Source of the DNA: Chromobotia macracanthus
Taxonomy: Eukaryota > Chordata > Actinopteri > Cypriniformes > Botiidae
Direction of reading: 5' to 3'
NCBI GenBank assembly: GCA_036877525.1
Contig: JAZGTH010000062.1
Coordinates: 6,566,501 to 6,630,500, forward strand
DNA length: 64,000 nt
Part shown: positions 35,984-48,002 of the stretch, piece by piece
How positions within the stretch are numbered: the stretch's first letter is position 1
How the letters are laid out: every line of letters starts with the position of its first letter
Position numbers and translations under genes: made by a program
Notes under the pieces: generated by a model
Told to the model about the DNA's origin: nothing
The model's input: only the letters and a program-made list of their open reading frames with translations
The model's database searches: none

Positions 35984-36050
35984 GTGTATTATACCCTCAT
36001 ATACAACCATGTAGGGTTGCTGTATGGTTGTATATGAGGGTATAATACAC
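35984..36050. repeat. Perfect inverted repeat, 27-bp arms, 13-nt loop
   Basis: The 27-nt arm at 35984-36010 (starting GTGTATTATACCC) is the exact reverse complement of 36024-36050; allowing one mismatch the stem extends to about 30 bp. The loop is GTAGGGTTGCTGT. No transposon ends or target-site duplication are visible. Confidence 0.95.
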
Positions 36051-37468
36051 GGTATATACATGACAGTTTATGAAAAACATGATTTTCAAGAGTTCAGTAT
36101 CGCACAGGAAGCTTAAATTATGAGTTCTGGGACATATCTTTGATTTGAAATCTAACCTGAATACATGTATTCTTGGCTACAGTATTTAGCAGTATTTGCA
36201 GGAATTATTGGATGTATAATCTTTAAATTCAATCCACAAAACATCTTTATTTCCACTATATGAGAGGGAGTTTTCTTGCTAAAGGTCTCTTTTAATATTC
36301 TTTCACATTGTTTACATAACAATTAATATTGTTGACAAGCCTCTCTTGACCCCAATTTCAACATCTTAATCCTCATATTGTGCCATGTACTTACCATCTT
36401 AACATGGACATAAGGATAATCACAGTGTAACAGAGCCTTTCTCTCTTTCTCTCCCTTTCTCTCTTTCTCTAAGCTGGTTATCCATCTTTTTCTGTTTAGA
36501 TGCAACATTATATTGATGCCCTTTGAAAAAGCAAACACACATCACTCTCTTTATCCTTTTCTTTTTCTCGTCCCCTCTTTATCTCTCTATACAGTGACCG
36601 CCTAGTTTAAAACATCTTAAGTAAAAATCTTGTGGTAAATTGAAATTCTCATTTATAGTCTTTGTCCCAGTTCACATGGTTGTTGAATCATGCTGTGTTT
36701 TCATCATGTGTTTTTCTTCTCCTGCTTTCCTGCCTGTGACCCTCAGCACACAATATGATGGTCAATAAAGTGTCATTTCATAGCCATGCATTCATCTCTA
36801 ACCTCTTTTACTTTCTCCATCTCTTCATTCTGGACCTCATTCTGTCACAGTTCAGAAGCAACATTCAGGTAAACAACATCATTCCTTTCACAGAAGCATC
36901 ATGTAGCATTCAGCAACATTAAAACGAAAAACAATTGATTTTAGCTGCATTGACAAGTGACAGCATAGCAATGTACTTTAATTTCCCAGTGGAAATCATG
37001 ACTGTCATGTTCAGTTGCACTTTTGCTTGGTTTATTAAGAAAAATTATATATTTGGTTGGACCTGAACTCAGGTTACCCTGCATGGTAAACAGAACTTTA
37101 TTAGACCATTAGACTAGCTATCGTAAACTTTAGCAATTAACCAATTTTTATTATCAATAAAAAAGTCTGTTTTTGATCAAGAATTAAAATAACAACACTA
37201 TAAAATCTTCCTGTTTTAGTATCTTTAAACTGCCTTACTAGTTTTGCAATCTCCCTCCAGGTTGTTAAGGAGCTGTGGTTATAAATATTCCATTTACAGT
37301 TTTAGCTGTTGCACCTTCCTGTTGCTTTTATTTCCAAAGCTGAAAATATTAGGTCTTACTTCCTAAACAGCTAAACCTTGAGCAGTCACAAGTGTTAAGG
37401 GAAATTATATCCCATACTCTTCAGACACCATTGAAAATGCATCCCATGATTTGCATTTAGATGAGTTG

Positions 37469-37502
<34 letters not shown>

Positions 37503-37521
37503 TATTATTATTATTATATTA
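37469..37521. repeat. (ATT)n microsatellite
   Basis: About 17 ATT units with one or two interruptions of a single base. Confidence 0.95.
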
Positions 37522-40289
37522 TGCACCCTTATGATATAGCCAGTGATGATATAGCCAATGTTGTGAGAACAGACATCTTACTCATGTTAAACAGTGTGTA
37601 AATATATGTGTGAATGTGTATGGCAGAATGTATAAATATAAAGTTTACTTCAAAGGAAGAGTCACATTGTTGTCCCATTTTAACCATAGGATTGTAGTAA
37701 GCAGAATAAAAATAATCCTGCCAAACTATAACTTGTGTATTGTTAAAGAGCATACAAGTCTTTACTGTTAAGACATACAATGTTACATGTTGTTTAATGT
37801 ACTAATCTAATGGCAATACTACTTTGATACCAATCTATACTGCAGTGTGTCTAAGTAGACCTGTTTTCTTACAAATATATTGCTTGAATTTAAATATGTT
37901 ATTTGTTATGCCAGCTTAACAGACCATTTTAGAATTACTCTATTTTGCCATGACATGTAATACCTGAAATTCTCAAATTCACAAAGCTATCCTTAAAGCA
38001 CTGAACAACCGATACATGACCACAGATACTTTGAACACATTTAATTCAATGAGCCAGCCATAGAAAATAAAACTCCCGTGTGGAATCAGCAAAAAAAGCT
38101 TTTTTAAATACCACTGCATGCTGTGTGGAAAGTTAGAGAGATTATCAGTATTATATAAACAAGCCATTCACATGGCTGCTGTGCATACTGAGCAGCATGC
38201 ACATCCCAATGTTACTATCACAGCAGTGATTTGTAATGTAGAAATAGCAGTTACATTTACCCACCTCAGAGAGTCTTGCCTTTTCACAAGTCAATTTATC
38301 ATTTGGACATAGAACATGTGAAGGAGGCTTCATAAATCATAAGGCCATGTAACAGAGAACTGCTATATTCAGATAGGTCATGATTTATTTTGGTTGTGTG
38401 ATTTTTTTTGTACGTATCATTATATTTTCACACTTGTGCATGTCATTCTCATAACCAAAATGTTATGTTGGATAAACTATTACCTAAAAAAATAATGCTA
38501 GTTTTAAATGCATCTTAAATGTATACCTAAATGTATTTAGACACGTTTATCCACATTACCAAAATGAGGTTGTGGTCAACATTTTTTAAAAGGTGAAGCA
38601 CTTCCTTTTACAAACCGTTTGTGGAAAGCAAGCTTCGTGTTTTTAAGTGTTTCAATAGGTTCCCTCAACTTCTTTAAACATCAGTTATGTTTTTTCAGGA
38701 TTGTAAAGTGATCTGTAAGTTACATAGCAGTTGATTCACTGTTTTATATACGACATCACATTTAACTGTCATTGGACAACCACAGAAATAAGAAACAGGA
38801 GTATCTGAAGGCTAATAGTGGCACTCAGACTTACAGTCAGATTGGTTAAAATGATGAATTCATGCATATTTCCAAAGGTCTCCCTTTCATGTCCTCTTAC
38901 CCAGTGAAATGATTTGTGTTAAATGCTGCATTACCCTCTTAATCACTGGACTGTTCAAACATCTCCAACTGGAATCTAACCTCAAAACCAACAGACAAGC
39001 TAAGCAGACCGCATCATGGTTTCCAAAGTAACGTGTTTCTCTTACGGTTGACCTGAGTTTCTAAAGGGGGCAGGGAATGTACAGTCGGTCAGGAACTACT
39101 TTAAGCATGTCCGGTTCTTTCTCATATGAGTGACTGCTGTGTTGTAGCCCTCCAGTGTCATATATTTTGATGCGCTGACATTTAAATCCTGCTTCTCACC
39201 TCAATAGCTGATGGGCTGCCAGCCAGTTATTGACTAGACATGTCTCTGTTTTTGGGTCAGCAGCTTGGCAACCAGCAGTTCTGGCAGTTTAGGCCGGTTC
39301 TACCACAGAAAGAGAGAGAAAATCCTGATCAGCTGACCTCCTGCTTACATGTTTTGATGCCCTCACATATTTTTTAAAAATGTTCTTTCCCTTTCTCAAG
39401 AAATGCCTGAAGGTGGTTTTCGACTGAGATGTTGTTGGCTTTTCTATTTCACAGAAATAACTCAAAGGCCAGTGAATTTTTGGCAATATCACCAGACTTC
39501 CAAAGGATGGTGTTGGTAAATTATATATTTAATGAAAAAAGTGTTTGAAACAATGTGGCATTGTGATTTGAATAATGTAGGTAAAAATGTAATATAATGA
39601 GCATGTAGGTCACAGACATTTAGTTTTAAAATTAGTTTTATGAGTTCAAAAATCATTAGTTATACTATTGATAATTATTTGCATAACAGAAAATGAGCTA
39701 CAGAGCTTTTAAATTCATGTAGCAGAAACCAAGGCTAGACAAACAGTGAAAGCAATTTCTCAGAAAATACCCAGTAAGAGGAAACGATTTCCAGAGCTGA
39801 GTCAGTGTATGAGGAAGGAAGACTACTGACTGATGGTGATGCCTTCTCAGCTGAGAAAAAACATTTAGCTTCTTCCTCTCTCCCTCCATCTATATGGGTA
39901 TTTCATTCTCTTTTTTTCAGACTTAAGAGAAGGAACAATTTATCATAGTGCTGCATGGCTTACAGTTTCCTGTTCAATAAGCCAGTCCCTGCAGTTACCT
40001 TCTAGAAACTAGAAACGTCTCCAACACACAATGATACAGCCTACTTCAGCTGCAATGCTTATGTTGAAGGGTGATTTTATGTACACACATTTGCATACTG
40101 TATGCTCATGTCTTTTTGTGCAGCTGTTTTTTTTTCAAAAAAAAACGTGTGAAAAAAAGATGGTTTTTAGGACTTAAAACGGAAAGTGTTCGTCAAATGT
40201 AGAAATTGTTAAAATGTAGAAATTGTTCATTTGTGAAGCTGTGCGGACTGATGGCGTGTATGTTTGTTTTTTCCCAGTCCTATTATTAC

Positions 40290-40487
40290 AGCAGGCCACG
40301 CCCACAGGCAGATCCCACGGGCCATGTCTCCGCCCAGTAGCGATGTCGTCATCAATTCAAACTGGTACCGAAAGCGGAGCGAAGCTCGCGGAGAGTAGAG
40401 CACAGGCTGCGCGGGGACCGGAGGCAGAGACGGCACAGCACGGCCCTTCAAGACTTCGTATGAGCACAAACGCATTGATTTGCGAAG
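40290..40487 (+). promoter_or_regulatory. CpG-rich promoter / 5' UTR region of the lrp8-like gene
   Basis: CpG density rises sharply from about 40298 and stays high to about 40670, unlike the AT-rich flanks. GC-box-like sequences CCACGCCCAC (40296-40305) and CCGCCC (40330-40335) are present and no clear TATA box is seen, which fits a CpG-island promoter. The transcription start cannot be placed. Upstream ATGs at 40324 and 40343 would lie in the 5' UTR if transcription begins before them. Confidence 0.6.
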
Positions 40488-40554
40488 ATGTGGACGGGTA
40501 TACGGAAACTGCTGCTTTTACATGTCATACTCGCGGGCTTTCTGCTGGTGAACG
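40488..40554 (+). CDS. lrp8: lrp8-like gene exon 1: signal peptide
   Basis: ATG at 40488 opens 22 codons plus one base: MWTGIRKLLLLHVILAGFLL, then VN, ending at donor AACG|GTAAGT (GT at 40555-40556, phase 1). The product starts with a short basic n-region and a hydrophobic core, a typical secretory signal sequence, with likely cleavage near the VNG/TQ junction formed with exon 2. A lone signal-peptide exon followed by an LDL-receptor class A exon in phase 1 is the standard start of LDLR-family genes. These are type I membrane receptors; LRP8 (ApoER2) binds reelin and apoE and signals in neurons (family knowledge). Only the first two exons are in the window. Confidence 0.75.
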
Positions 40555-41083
40555 GTAAGTGTCAGTGTTACACGCTGTCCGCGCGTTTGTGTTAACGTAG
40601 CGAAGCGATGATGCCGTAGTTACACCGGCGCGGAGACGCGGAGCCACTTCTGATAACGAGACGTGATGTGAGCACAAATGTCAGCATTAAACATATAACA
40701 TTTATCAGACAAAAGAGAATCTGATCAAGCTGATGTTGCTCTTGTCATGTCACGGATTATTACAGGACGAGAGCTATACCGCTGTAAAAACCTGATGCTG
40801 CAGGTACGTTAAAGTTTCACGCACCTGCAGCATCATTCATAAGCAATATATATTATTAGTTAACAATATTATCGATATATATAAATGAATTTCGAGAAAA
40901 CCCAAGTGTAGTTTGTGCTATAATGTTTATTGCAGCCCGTCATCGAACACAATGACTTTCACTGTACTGACATAGATGTAACTGCTTTTAAATAACATGC
41001 ACCACCCAGTTAACTTAAAATACAACTTACTAACCTTAAAAGAGACCTCAAGGCCTGTGCATTTACATATTATATGTTAACAG
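40555..41083 (+). other. lrp8-like intron 1
   Basis: 529-nt intron with GTAAGT donor and TTAACAG acceptor. The first 120 bp continue the CpG-rich island; the rest is AT-rich and includes a perfect hairpin at 40793-40835. Confidence 0.75.
40793..40835. repeat. Perfect inverted repeat, 13-bp arms, 17-nt loop
   Basis: TGATGCTGCAGGT at 40793-40805 and its exact reverse complement at 40823-40835, within intron 1 of the lrp8-like gene. It is GC-richer than the other hairpins of the window. Confidence 0.92.
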
Positions 41084-41203
41084 GGACCCAGACGGACTGT
41101 GAGAGCGGTCAGTTTCAGTGCAGGAACGGCAGGTGCATCCCGACTCCCTGGAGATGTGACGAGGACGACGATTGCTCGGACAACAGCGATGAGGAAAACT
41201 GCC
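41084..41203 (+). CDS. lrp8: lrp8-like gene exon 2: first LDL-receptor class A repeat
   Basis: Acceptor TATGTTAACAG ends at 41083; donor TGCC|GTGAGT at 41204. The exon is 120 nt, phase 1-1, one complete LDLa module. Six cysteines at residues 28, 35, 40, 47, 53 and 62 and acidic calcium ligands around D48, D52, D58 and E59 (motif RCDEDDDCSDNSDEENC) are all present. FQCRNGRCIP and RCDEDDDC match the first repeat of LRP8 as I remember it better than that of VLDLR, which has CDGDEDC. The distinction rests on this single module, so vldlr remains the main alternative. The third exon (next LDLa repeat) is not found before 64000. Confidence 0.75.
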
Positions 41204-44200
41204 GTGAGTACACTGCAACTTTATTTAGCAGTTGTCTTGTGGTCCAAAATGTAGTGATGTCTACATAGGCTGCATTTTTGGCCATTGTAGACTACTCACC
41301 AGGTTTTAAACACACACTTTCGTGTCTCCAAGTGTCATGAGTTATAGCTTTAGAGGGACAGTTTTATTACTTTCTTCGGGTCAAACGTATGACCGTATTA
41401 ATAGTTACCGCACAGAGATTATTAGTAATGAATACTTAATGTTTATTTATTTTGTCGAGCTTCTTGCTCTTTGTTATTGATTCTGTTATAGTGAGGTGTA
41501 ATGTGTAACATATAGGCACTGTATTGTGAAGTATTGTGTGTTGTTCCTCTGACATTGCATGGCATTTAAACTGGGCAAATGTGATTAGATGTGATGTTTT
41601 TTATGGAGGCACTTAAGCATCTACAGGTTGACAAGTCAAGATTGATTTTTTTGCTTGACGTGCCAATGAAAGACAAACATTAAGGTGTAATCAGCATGTT
41701 GAATAACTTAATTGAGATGTACGCTACAGCTGAGAGGAGAAAGGCGAAACTCCCACAAAATGTAATTATCCTGGTGTATTGGTCACAGTATTAATTGGAA
41801 GTGCAGTAATTATCCTGGTTAGTTGATTAATGTGGTAAAGTGGAAGGTCTAACGGCTCAAAGCAGGGAATGCTGATGCGTGCCAGACTTCCTATAATAAC
41901 ATTTTAATTCCTCTTAAACTGATGAAATTAAAATTGCAAAAACTCTTGCAGCTGATGTCAAAGTAACAAGTGCATAAACTTGCACTGCGTTCTGAACTTA
42001 CGAGCAACAAATACAGCAACTCAGTGTTGTGTTCATGTAATGTTGGATTATAAAGGTCATACCGTACCTCTGTTTCTCTTGTTTTGTGTTTGTGAGGAAC
42101 ATTGTTTGCTTCCTGCTTAAGCTTTTTCAGCTTCTTAAACTAAGTATGTGGGGCAGTTTTGTTTGCATTTCTTCAAGTAAGCGAAGGAGGCAAAGAGCAT
42201 GAACTGGCACCTGGAAACATTTGCTGCAGTTCGTGCAACTCGGGCTAAGCAACTTTTCCACCTGATTCCAACAGTCAACAACAGCCCACCTAGGCTGCAC
42301 ATAAACAAATCAAAGCACAACAAAATATGTTTGAGTAAAATCTAATATCTATAATTGTTAGGTTTTCGTATTCTATTGGCAGATAATTGTATTAAGCATA
42401 AATCTAACAAAATGTAAAATTAATACTTAACACAGACCAGTTTGCCAATGTGGGAGGAAAATAAACACATTTTATATTCTCTGAAAAGTTTTAATATTTC
42501 AACCAATATTGCCTGTAAATTACCTTGTTCATTGTTTTAGGGATGCTTACTGATTTTATGCAACCTGATCTGTAAGGCATGCTGTTTTTTTAATTGGTTT
42601 TAGTTTGTTTTGAGTAAGATAAGTTTTTAAAAATAAAATATTATTATCTTTCACAATGTATGTGGCATTGCCAAGCATCATGCCCTTGAGATTCAGGTTT
42701 GTTGCACCTGGTGTGTTGTTGGCATTGCCTGTGCCAGTTTAAATAGATCCATGCTAAGGGTACTCTGCTACACATGGTATCTCCAGCAGGCAGGGTATCT
42801 GCAGGGATTTTCCCTGGGTAGGAGCACTCTCTTGGGCCGTGAGTGTACTGAATGCTCCCTTCTAGTTGTTTTCCCGTGGACTTGGAAAGACATTGAATTA
42901 GAATAATACCTTAAGGATTGTGCTTTGTGCTCCCCTCGCAGACACAACCTACTCACAGAATTGGCAGGATTCTTCCTTAGTTGCCCATGGAGACGGTAAT
43001 AGCAGCACTTCACAACACATACTGCTCTCTCTCTCTCTCTCCTCTGTCTCTCTTTTCAGTACCAAATTTTAATCACACTGCTTTGTGTCTGAAGATGAAG
43101 TGGGCCCTTCGATAGGGATTGGCTTACTGGCTGGAGTCTCAGGATGGCCGTCACTTGGGCATTTTCAATATGACATGAATTAAATTGACATTGATTAAAT
43201 GACATGAAGTATTAACAAAATGATTTTGAAGGCATTCATACACCGTAGTTTAGGAAATTCCAAGCTTTAAAAAAAGACTGTTTAGTGGTGTTAATGTAAG
43301 CTGTAATGAAGCGTTTGTATGGTACTTACTGTTTGGCCCATAATGACAGCGTATTCCCTCCATTTAAAAATAACAGATAGAGAAAAAGTGAGCCACAAAG
43401 TGAGCCACAAGAGAAACAAAGTGTAGATTGTTAGACTGTTGAAAGTAGTTTATCAAATGATAAGAAAGTAAGACCTTCTGTGATGTTAACCAACATATCC
43501 AGACATAGTTAAGAAGTATCACATGAACCACAAGTGTTGATATAATCACAGACATGTTGATATTAAGTGCAACAGCACTCCTGCTCGTGTAGTGCGATAT
43601 ACAACAGTTCTAAAAACAAGAGCTTTGACCAATGATATTACAGCTTGTATAAGTGAAAGTAATGGTTGTTAATGTGATCGTGAAAGCCTTCCAGTTCTTT
43701 TCAGAGTTTGCCTGTATATAGTTTGGCATATATTTTTGACAGCAGAAATGTGTAAAAGCTGCAAGACTTGCATGTGTGAAAAACTAAAAAAATTGATTTT
43801 TTTGCACTGTTTGACTGATTGCGATTTTGCTTGTCACTGTTCTTTGCCGTATGTTTTATTTCATGTTGACGGATTTGTTATATTTTCTTCGAAGAAAGAC
43901 AAATTGCAACTGAGGAAAAATACATTTTGTCAGATAGTGCCGATGACAAAGGGGCTTTATCTTTTCTACTTTTGTGACTCAGATACGTGTATTGAATCTG
44001 GGTTGCCTGCCTCAGACATAAAGCATTACAGCAGGTTACATGGCTGTTGATCTGGAGTCCCCTGTTTCACACAAATATAATGAGGGACCTTGGGCTAAAA
44101 TGTCTGGCTGCCCAGCTCTCTGTAACACACACACTGATCAAAACACACAAAAGCATTTATTTTTCTGAAACAATTTCTGTTGTTTTTTTCTTAACCTCTT

Positions 44201-47200
44201 AAAAATAGGTCAAATCTGACATATCGGGCAAGGTCACAGGTCAGAGACTTAATCGGTTATCCCATCTACCGTGGAATGTTTATTAAATCTGTAGAGATAA
44301 TGAAACTAACCGTCTGGATCACAGGCATGGCATGTTTCAGAGACAGGAGAGAAGCCTGTGGAAATAATATCTCATTTTTTATTGAATGACCGTTCAAGGT
44401 CACCACCAACATTGCTGCTCTGTATTAATAGCATTATGTATTAACATGCCCCTATTATCCAGAGTGCATAGAGCTCATATCCAAACATATCCAAAATCAC
44501 TTCTGTCTGACTTCTGAATCCACACAGAGAGAGAGAGTAAAGCAGAGTTAAATGAATGAACAAACAGTGCTTCTAGTGCTGTCATTTCCAGGTACTGCAG
44601 AGGAGGAGCTCATTTGTTTATTTTGAGGTGGGAAATGTTCCACATATGGAAATGAAGATGTAATAAGAAAATTGGATAAAACAGTGACAGCAAAGTCCAG
44701 TGCTTAAAGACACCTCACTTCTTGTTGTGTAAGTGCCTGTTGACAGGAAAAGAGAATTTATCCATAAACTTTGTATGACTTACACAATCTCATGATGAGT
44801 GATTCATGTGTTTAGAACTGCGTATTTGGGCTGTAGTCACTGTACAACACCCTTTTGGAACTTTCTGTCATTGGAAAATTGCAAAACATTTTTTAAACCA
44901 TATTTTCATTGTTCGTTGTGATCTTGTTGGGAAATTTGTTTGGTCTGCAAGTTGTTGCAAGTGTTTTTACAAGCAGTCAGCAAGTATATAATTCCTGCAT
45001 TTGCACATTAAGACCTTTGATAGTTTATTATAAAGGTCACTGTTACAGTATTCCTTCAAATCAAATACTAGCAAAGAAAGCTAGTATTCAGTATTCATGG
45101 TTTACTTAAGGGTTCTACAATGGCAGCAGTCTTCCTAAACATTGGAAAAACACTCCTACGATTGAAAATAAATTCCTACGATTCCCATTACTAGTTGTAA
45201 CCAAAGATGAGCATGTGTGGAAATGAGTCACTGCTGTGGTAATTATTTCTGGGATTTGTCATTGCCCAAGGGCTTTGTTGTTTCATTAATATGATCAGAA
45301 AACTTGCATTAGTGCTTTTGAGAGATTGAGTGTGTGAGCGTGTGTGTGTATCTGTGTGTTTGTGGTGTGGCAGGAGTGGAGTTCTTGTGAAACAAGAACC
45401 CAGGTGACCATGAACTGTCCATGTGCATAATACAAATCCAATTAATGTCTCTACATGTGCTGATGAGTGTGTGGGTCTGTGAGCACAACATCAGTAGGGT
45501 TGTTGTGTTTTAGTTCAAGGGCAAGAAGCCTTAAGCTTGTGCTTGCTCAGAAACACAAACGCTCCGATACACTAAATAATTCCAGGTAGTTGTTTTTGCT
45601 CTAGTGGCACTTGTGTTCACATGATGATGTCCTGCCTGAATGTGAGAACATTTATTAGCATGAAGTGTTCTGCCTGCGTCTTATCAAAACTGTCACACTG
45701 TCAACACTCACACATTAATACTGCCACACTCCCACACATAATTATTAAGTTATTAATTAAAAGTTATTTTAAGCAGTCACGCATATCTAATTTGTAATTC
45801 ATTATATACTTTTTTAAAAACATAATGTTATGTTTCTCTGAATTCCCCTAAGGGTAAATGTTATATTTTGGTGCAAAATTGAGAGATTACAGTTTTGAGA
45901 TTAGTTGATAGATTAGTAACTCGCACAAATATGTAAATAAACAAAAACAATCCGGAAATGTATTGCATTTTTTATTTATTTAGTAAAAGCCCTAAGTGCA
46001 TGCTTTTATATATTTAAAGTTATATATTATAATATTTATTTAAACTTGGACTAAATCACAACAGGTAGCTACTAGGCAGATGCTGTAAGCAATTACGATA
46101 AAGAACTACTCTCTCAAACTTTGTAGGGTACATTGCTTTGAATAACTTGAAGAGTGTAGAATAATTTTGTTTGAGACATATAGTTGCCATTAAGTGAGAT
46201 AACAGAATGTTGGCAAAACTAGCATTTCTGATGCATGTCTGTCTATTAACACCCCCAATCCCCTCGTATACAGCCTACATTAAGCACTTCATGAGTCTCT
46301 GTTTGACTTGCACTTTTTCTGTAACCTTGATATATTGTAAAAATGTATTCATTAAGGGAGAGAGAGAGAGACAAAGAAGTATGTGTCTTTGCCTGAATAT
46401 TGGCTGGATATTACGGACTGGCTTTATGATTCGTCTTCAAGCGAAATTCACAGGCTTCTTACTGATATGAAATCTTGAGTCTCTGTTTGTTCTTGAGGAG
46501 TGGGGGTGGGGAAAGTGACAGACGCATAAAAAAAGTGTGAAAGAGAGAGAGAGAGAATAAATGGTGAGGTGAACAAAGACAGCCTCCAGCACACACACTC
46601 AGTAGCCGCTGGTGTCGGACAGCTGAGTGGTAATAATACGCTTTCACTTTTATTTATCTATTTTTCCACACTTGTTTTGTCATTGTAACCAGGATCCAGG
46701 TGGTCTCTGCTCATCAAGGTGTGCGGTACAATCAGCCACAGGCCAGTGATTAGTTTGGCAGGCTGGCATAAAAGAGGAGAGAATATACAAAGAGGACATT
46801 CCTTCTCCCATGTGACTTCATTTTAGTGTACTAATATGAGACTCTTCTTATGTGTATACAGTATGTCTATACAGGGTTTTAAATGTTCTTTATGTTATAT
46901 AGGTCATATATGTTAAATATAAATGAAATTAGGATATATTAACACTCCTTTGTGGTTACTGTGTGTCTTGATATAGTTATCCAATACTAAAAAATTAATT
47001 TCTTTGCTAAGCCCACATTAAAAACATTGTGGGCCCTCCTAGCTTGGTATTTCTGTGGTATTATTTATGTAATTTTACAGAAATAGACCCAAAAAGATAG
47101 GCAAATGTTGTTGCTGGGACACTTAAAATAGAGATACAGAAGATATCTTGAGACGTGCAAGCTGTGTATTAAACTATGTGTCAGCCCTTATTCTCAGATC

Positions 47201-47704
47201 ACATGTCTAAGTACAGAAATTTCCTCCCTAGTTAATTGATGTTATGAAATTCATCATCAAGTCATTTACTTATTGATTCAGGTCATAATAGAGGCAACAG
47301 AAACTGGAGAGTCCACAGTACCACAGTGTGTTGTAGAAACATGAGGAATATTGCGTATTCACTTTAATGTTATCAGTTGTAATTACCATAAAAAGAGGCT
47401 TTTCTCCTTCCATTTGACTGTGATGAGGGTTAACCTAGATTCTGATTCACATTCTTTACAGTTTTAATCACATTATTGCATAATTACATTTTGTAAATTT
47501 CTCCAGTTTTATGAGCTGTTCATTCCAGTTTCCAGTTCATTCCAAGGGATTATTTCAAGAGACATTCTATAAATCTTCCCCAGCAGGGGGAGGATGTTAG
47601 TGAAGTTTCGCTAACCATTGGAAAGTAGCATTCTTTTATTACTTTTTTAATAAATAAAAGCATTATTTTAATTTATTTTACTTTGCTTTCTAAAAGTATA
47701 CATA

Positions 47705-47730
47705 TTTTTTTTTTTTTTTTTACCCCACCC

Positions 47731-47812
<82 letters not shown>
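47705..47812. repeat. Long poly(T) tracts, 17 T and 79 T
   Basis: A run of 17 T at 47705-47721, then ACCCCACCCCAA, then an uninterrupted run of 79 T from 47734 to 47812. This may be the poly(A) tail of a minus-strand insertion or a sequencing/assembly artefact. Confidence 0.9.
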
Positions 47813-47818
<6 letters not shown>

Positions 47819-47861
47819 TAAATATTAGAATTCACAATCTAACATCTAATAGCTCCTGTAG

Positions 47862-48002
47862 CTGTTTGTAGAGCTTGGTGCCAGCAATGCTAACATCATG
47901 AGTTTGATTCTCCGGTAACACACAGTGCATTCAAGGTATACATTTTGATCAATTTGTATGTCTCTTTGGATTAAAGCGTTTGCCAAGTGCAAAAATGTAA
48001 TG
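47862..48002 (+). mobile_element. Diverged tRNA-derived SINE (second family)
   Basis: tRNA-like head GTAGAGCTTGGTGCCAGCAA with a degraded B box AGTTTGATTCT at 47901-47911, followed by the tail TCTCTTTGGATTAAAGCGTT and TGCCAAGTGCAAAAATGTAA. The tail matches a motif I know from teleost SINEs (CTTTGGATAAAAGCGTCTGC). It differs from the SINEs at 21.1 and 29.7 kb. Confidence 0.7.

Larger units (their letters stand above)
29961..40289. other. Intergenic sequence upstream of the lrp8-like gene
   Basis: About 10 kb with no recognised exon. It holds a G-rich tract at 31.27 kb, three perfect hairpins at 34.2-36.05 kb, pyrimidine-rich runs near 36.4-36.6 kb and an (ATT)n microsatellite at 37.5 kb, all listed separately. 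Confidence 0.5.

Noticed and set aside
40223..40558. 111-codon open frame across the lrp8-like promoter and exon 1
   Set aside because: Out of frame with the signal peptide and LDLa module; it is 5' UTR sequence and is kept only as a uORF observation.
41084..41203. Assignment of the LDLa gene to vldlr
   Set aside because: Possible from gene order (DMRT2-VLDLR in tetrapods), but RCDEDDDC and FQCRNGRCIP fit LRP8 better. Not excluded, since only one module is visible.
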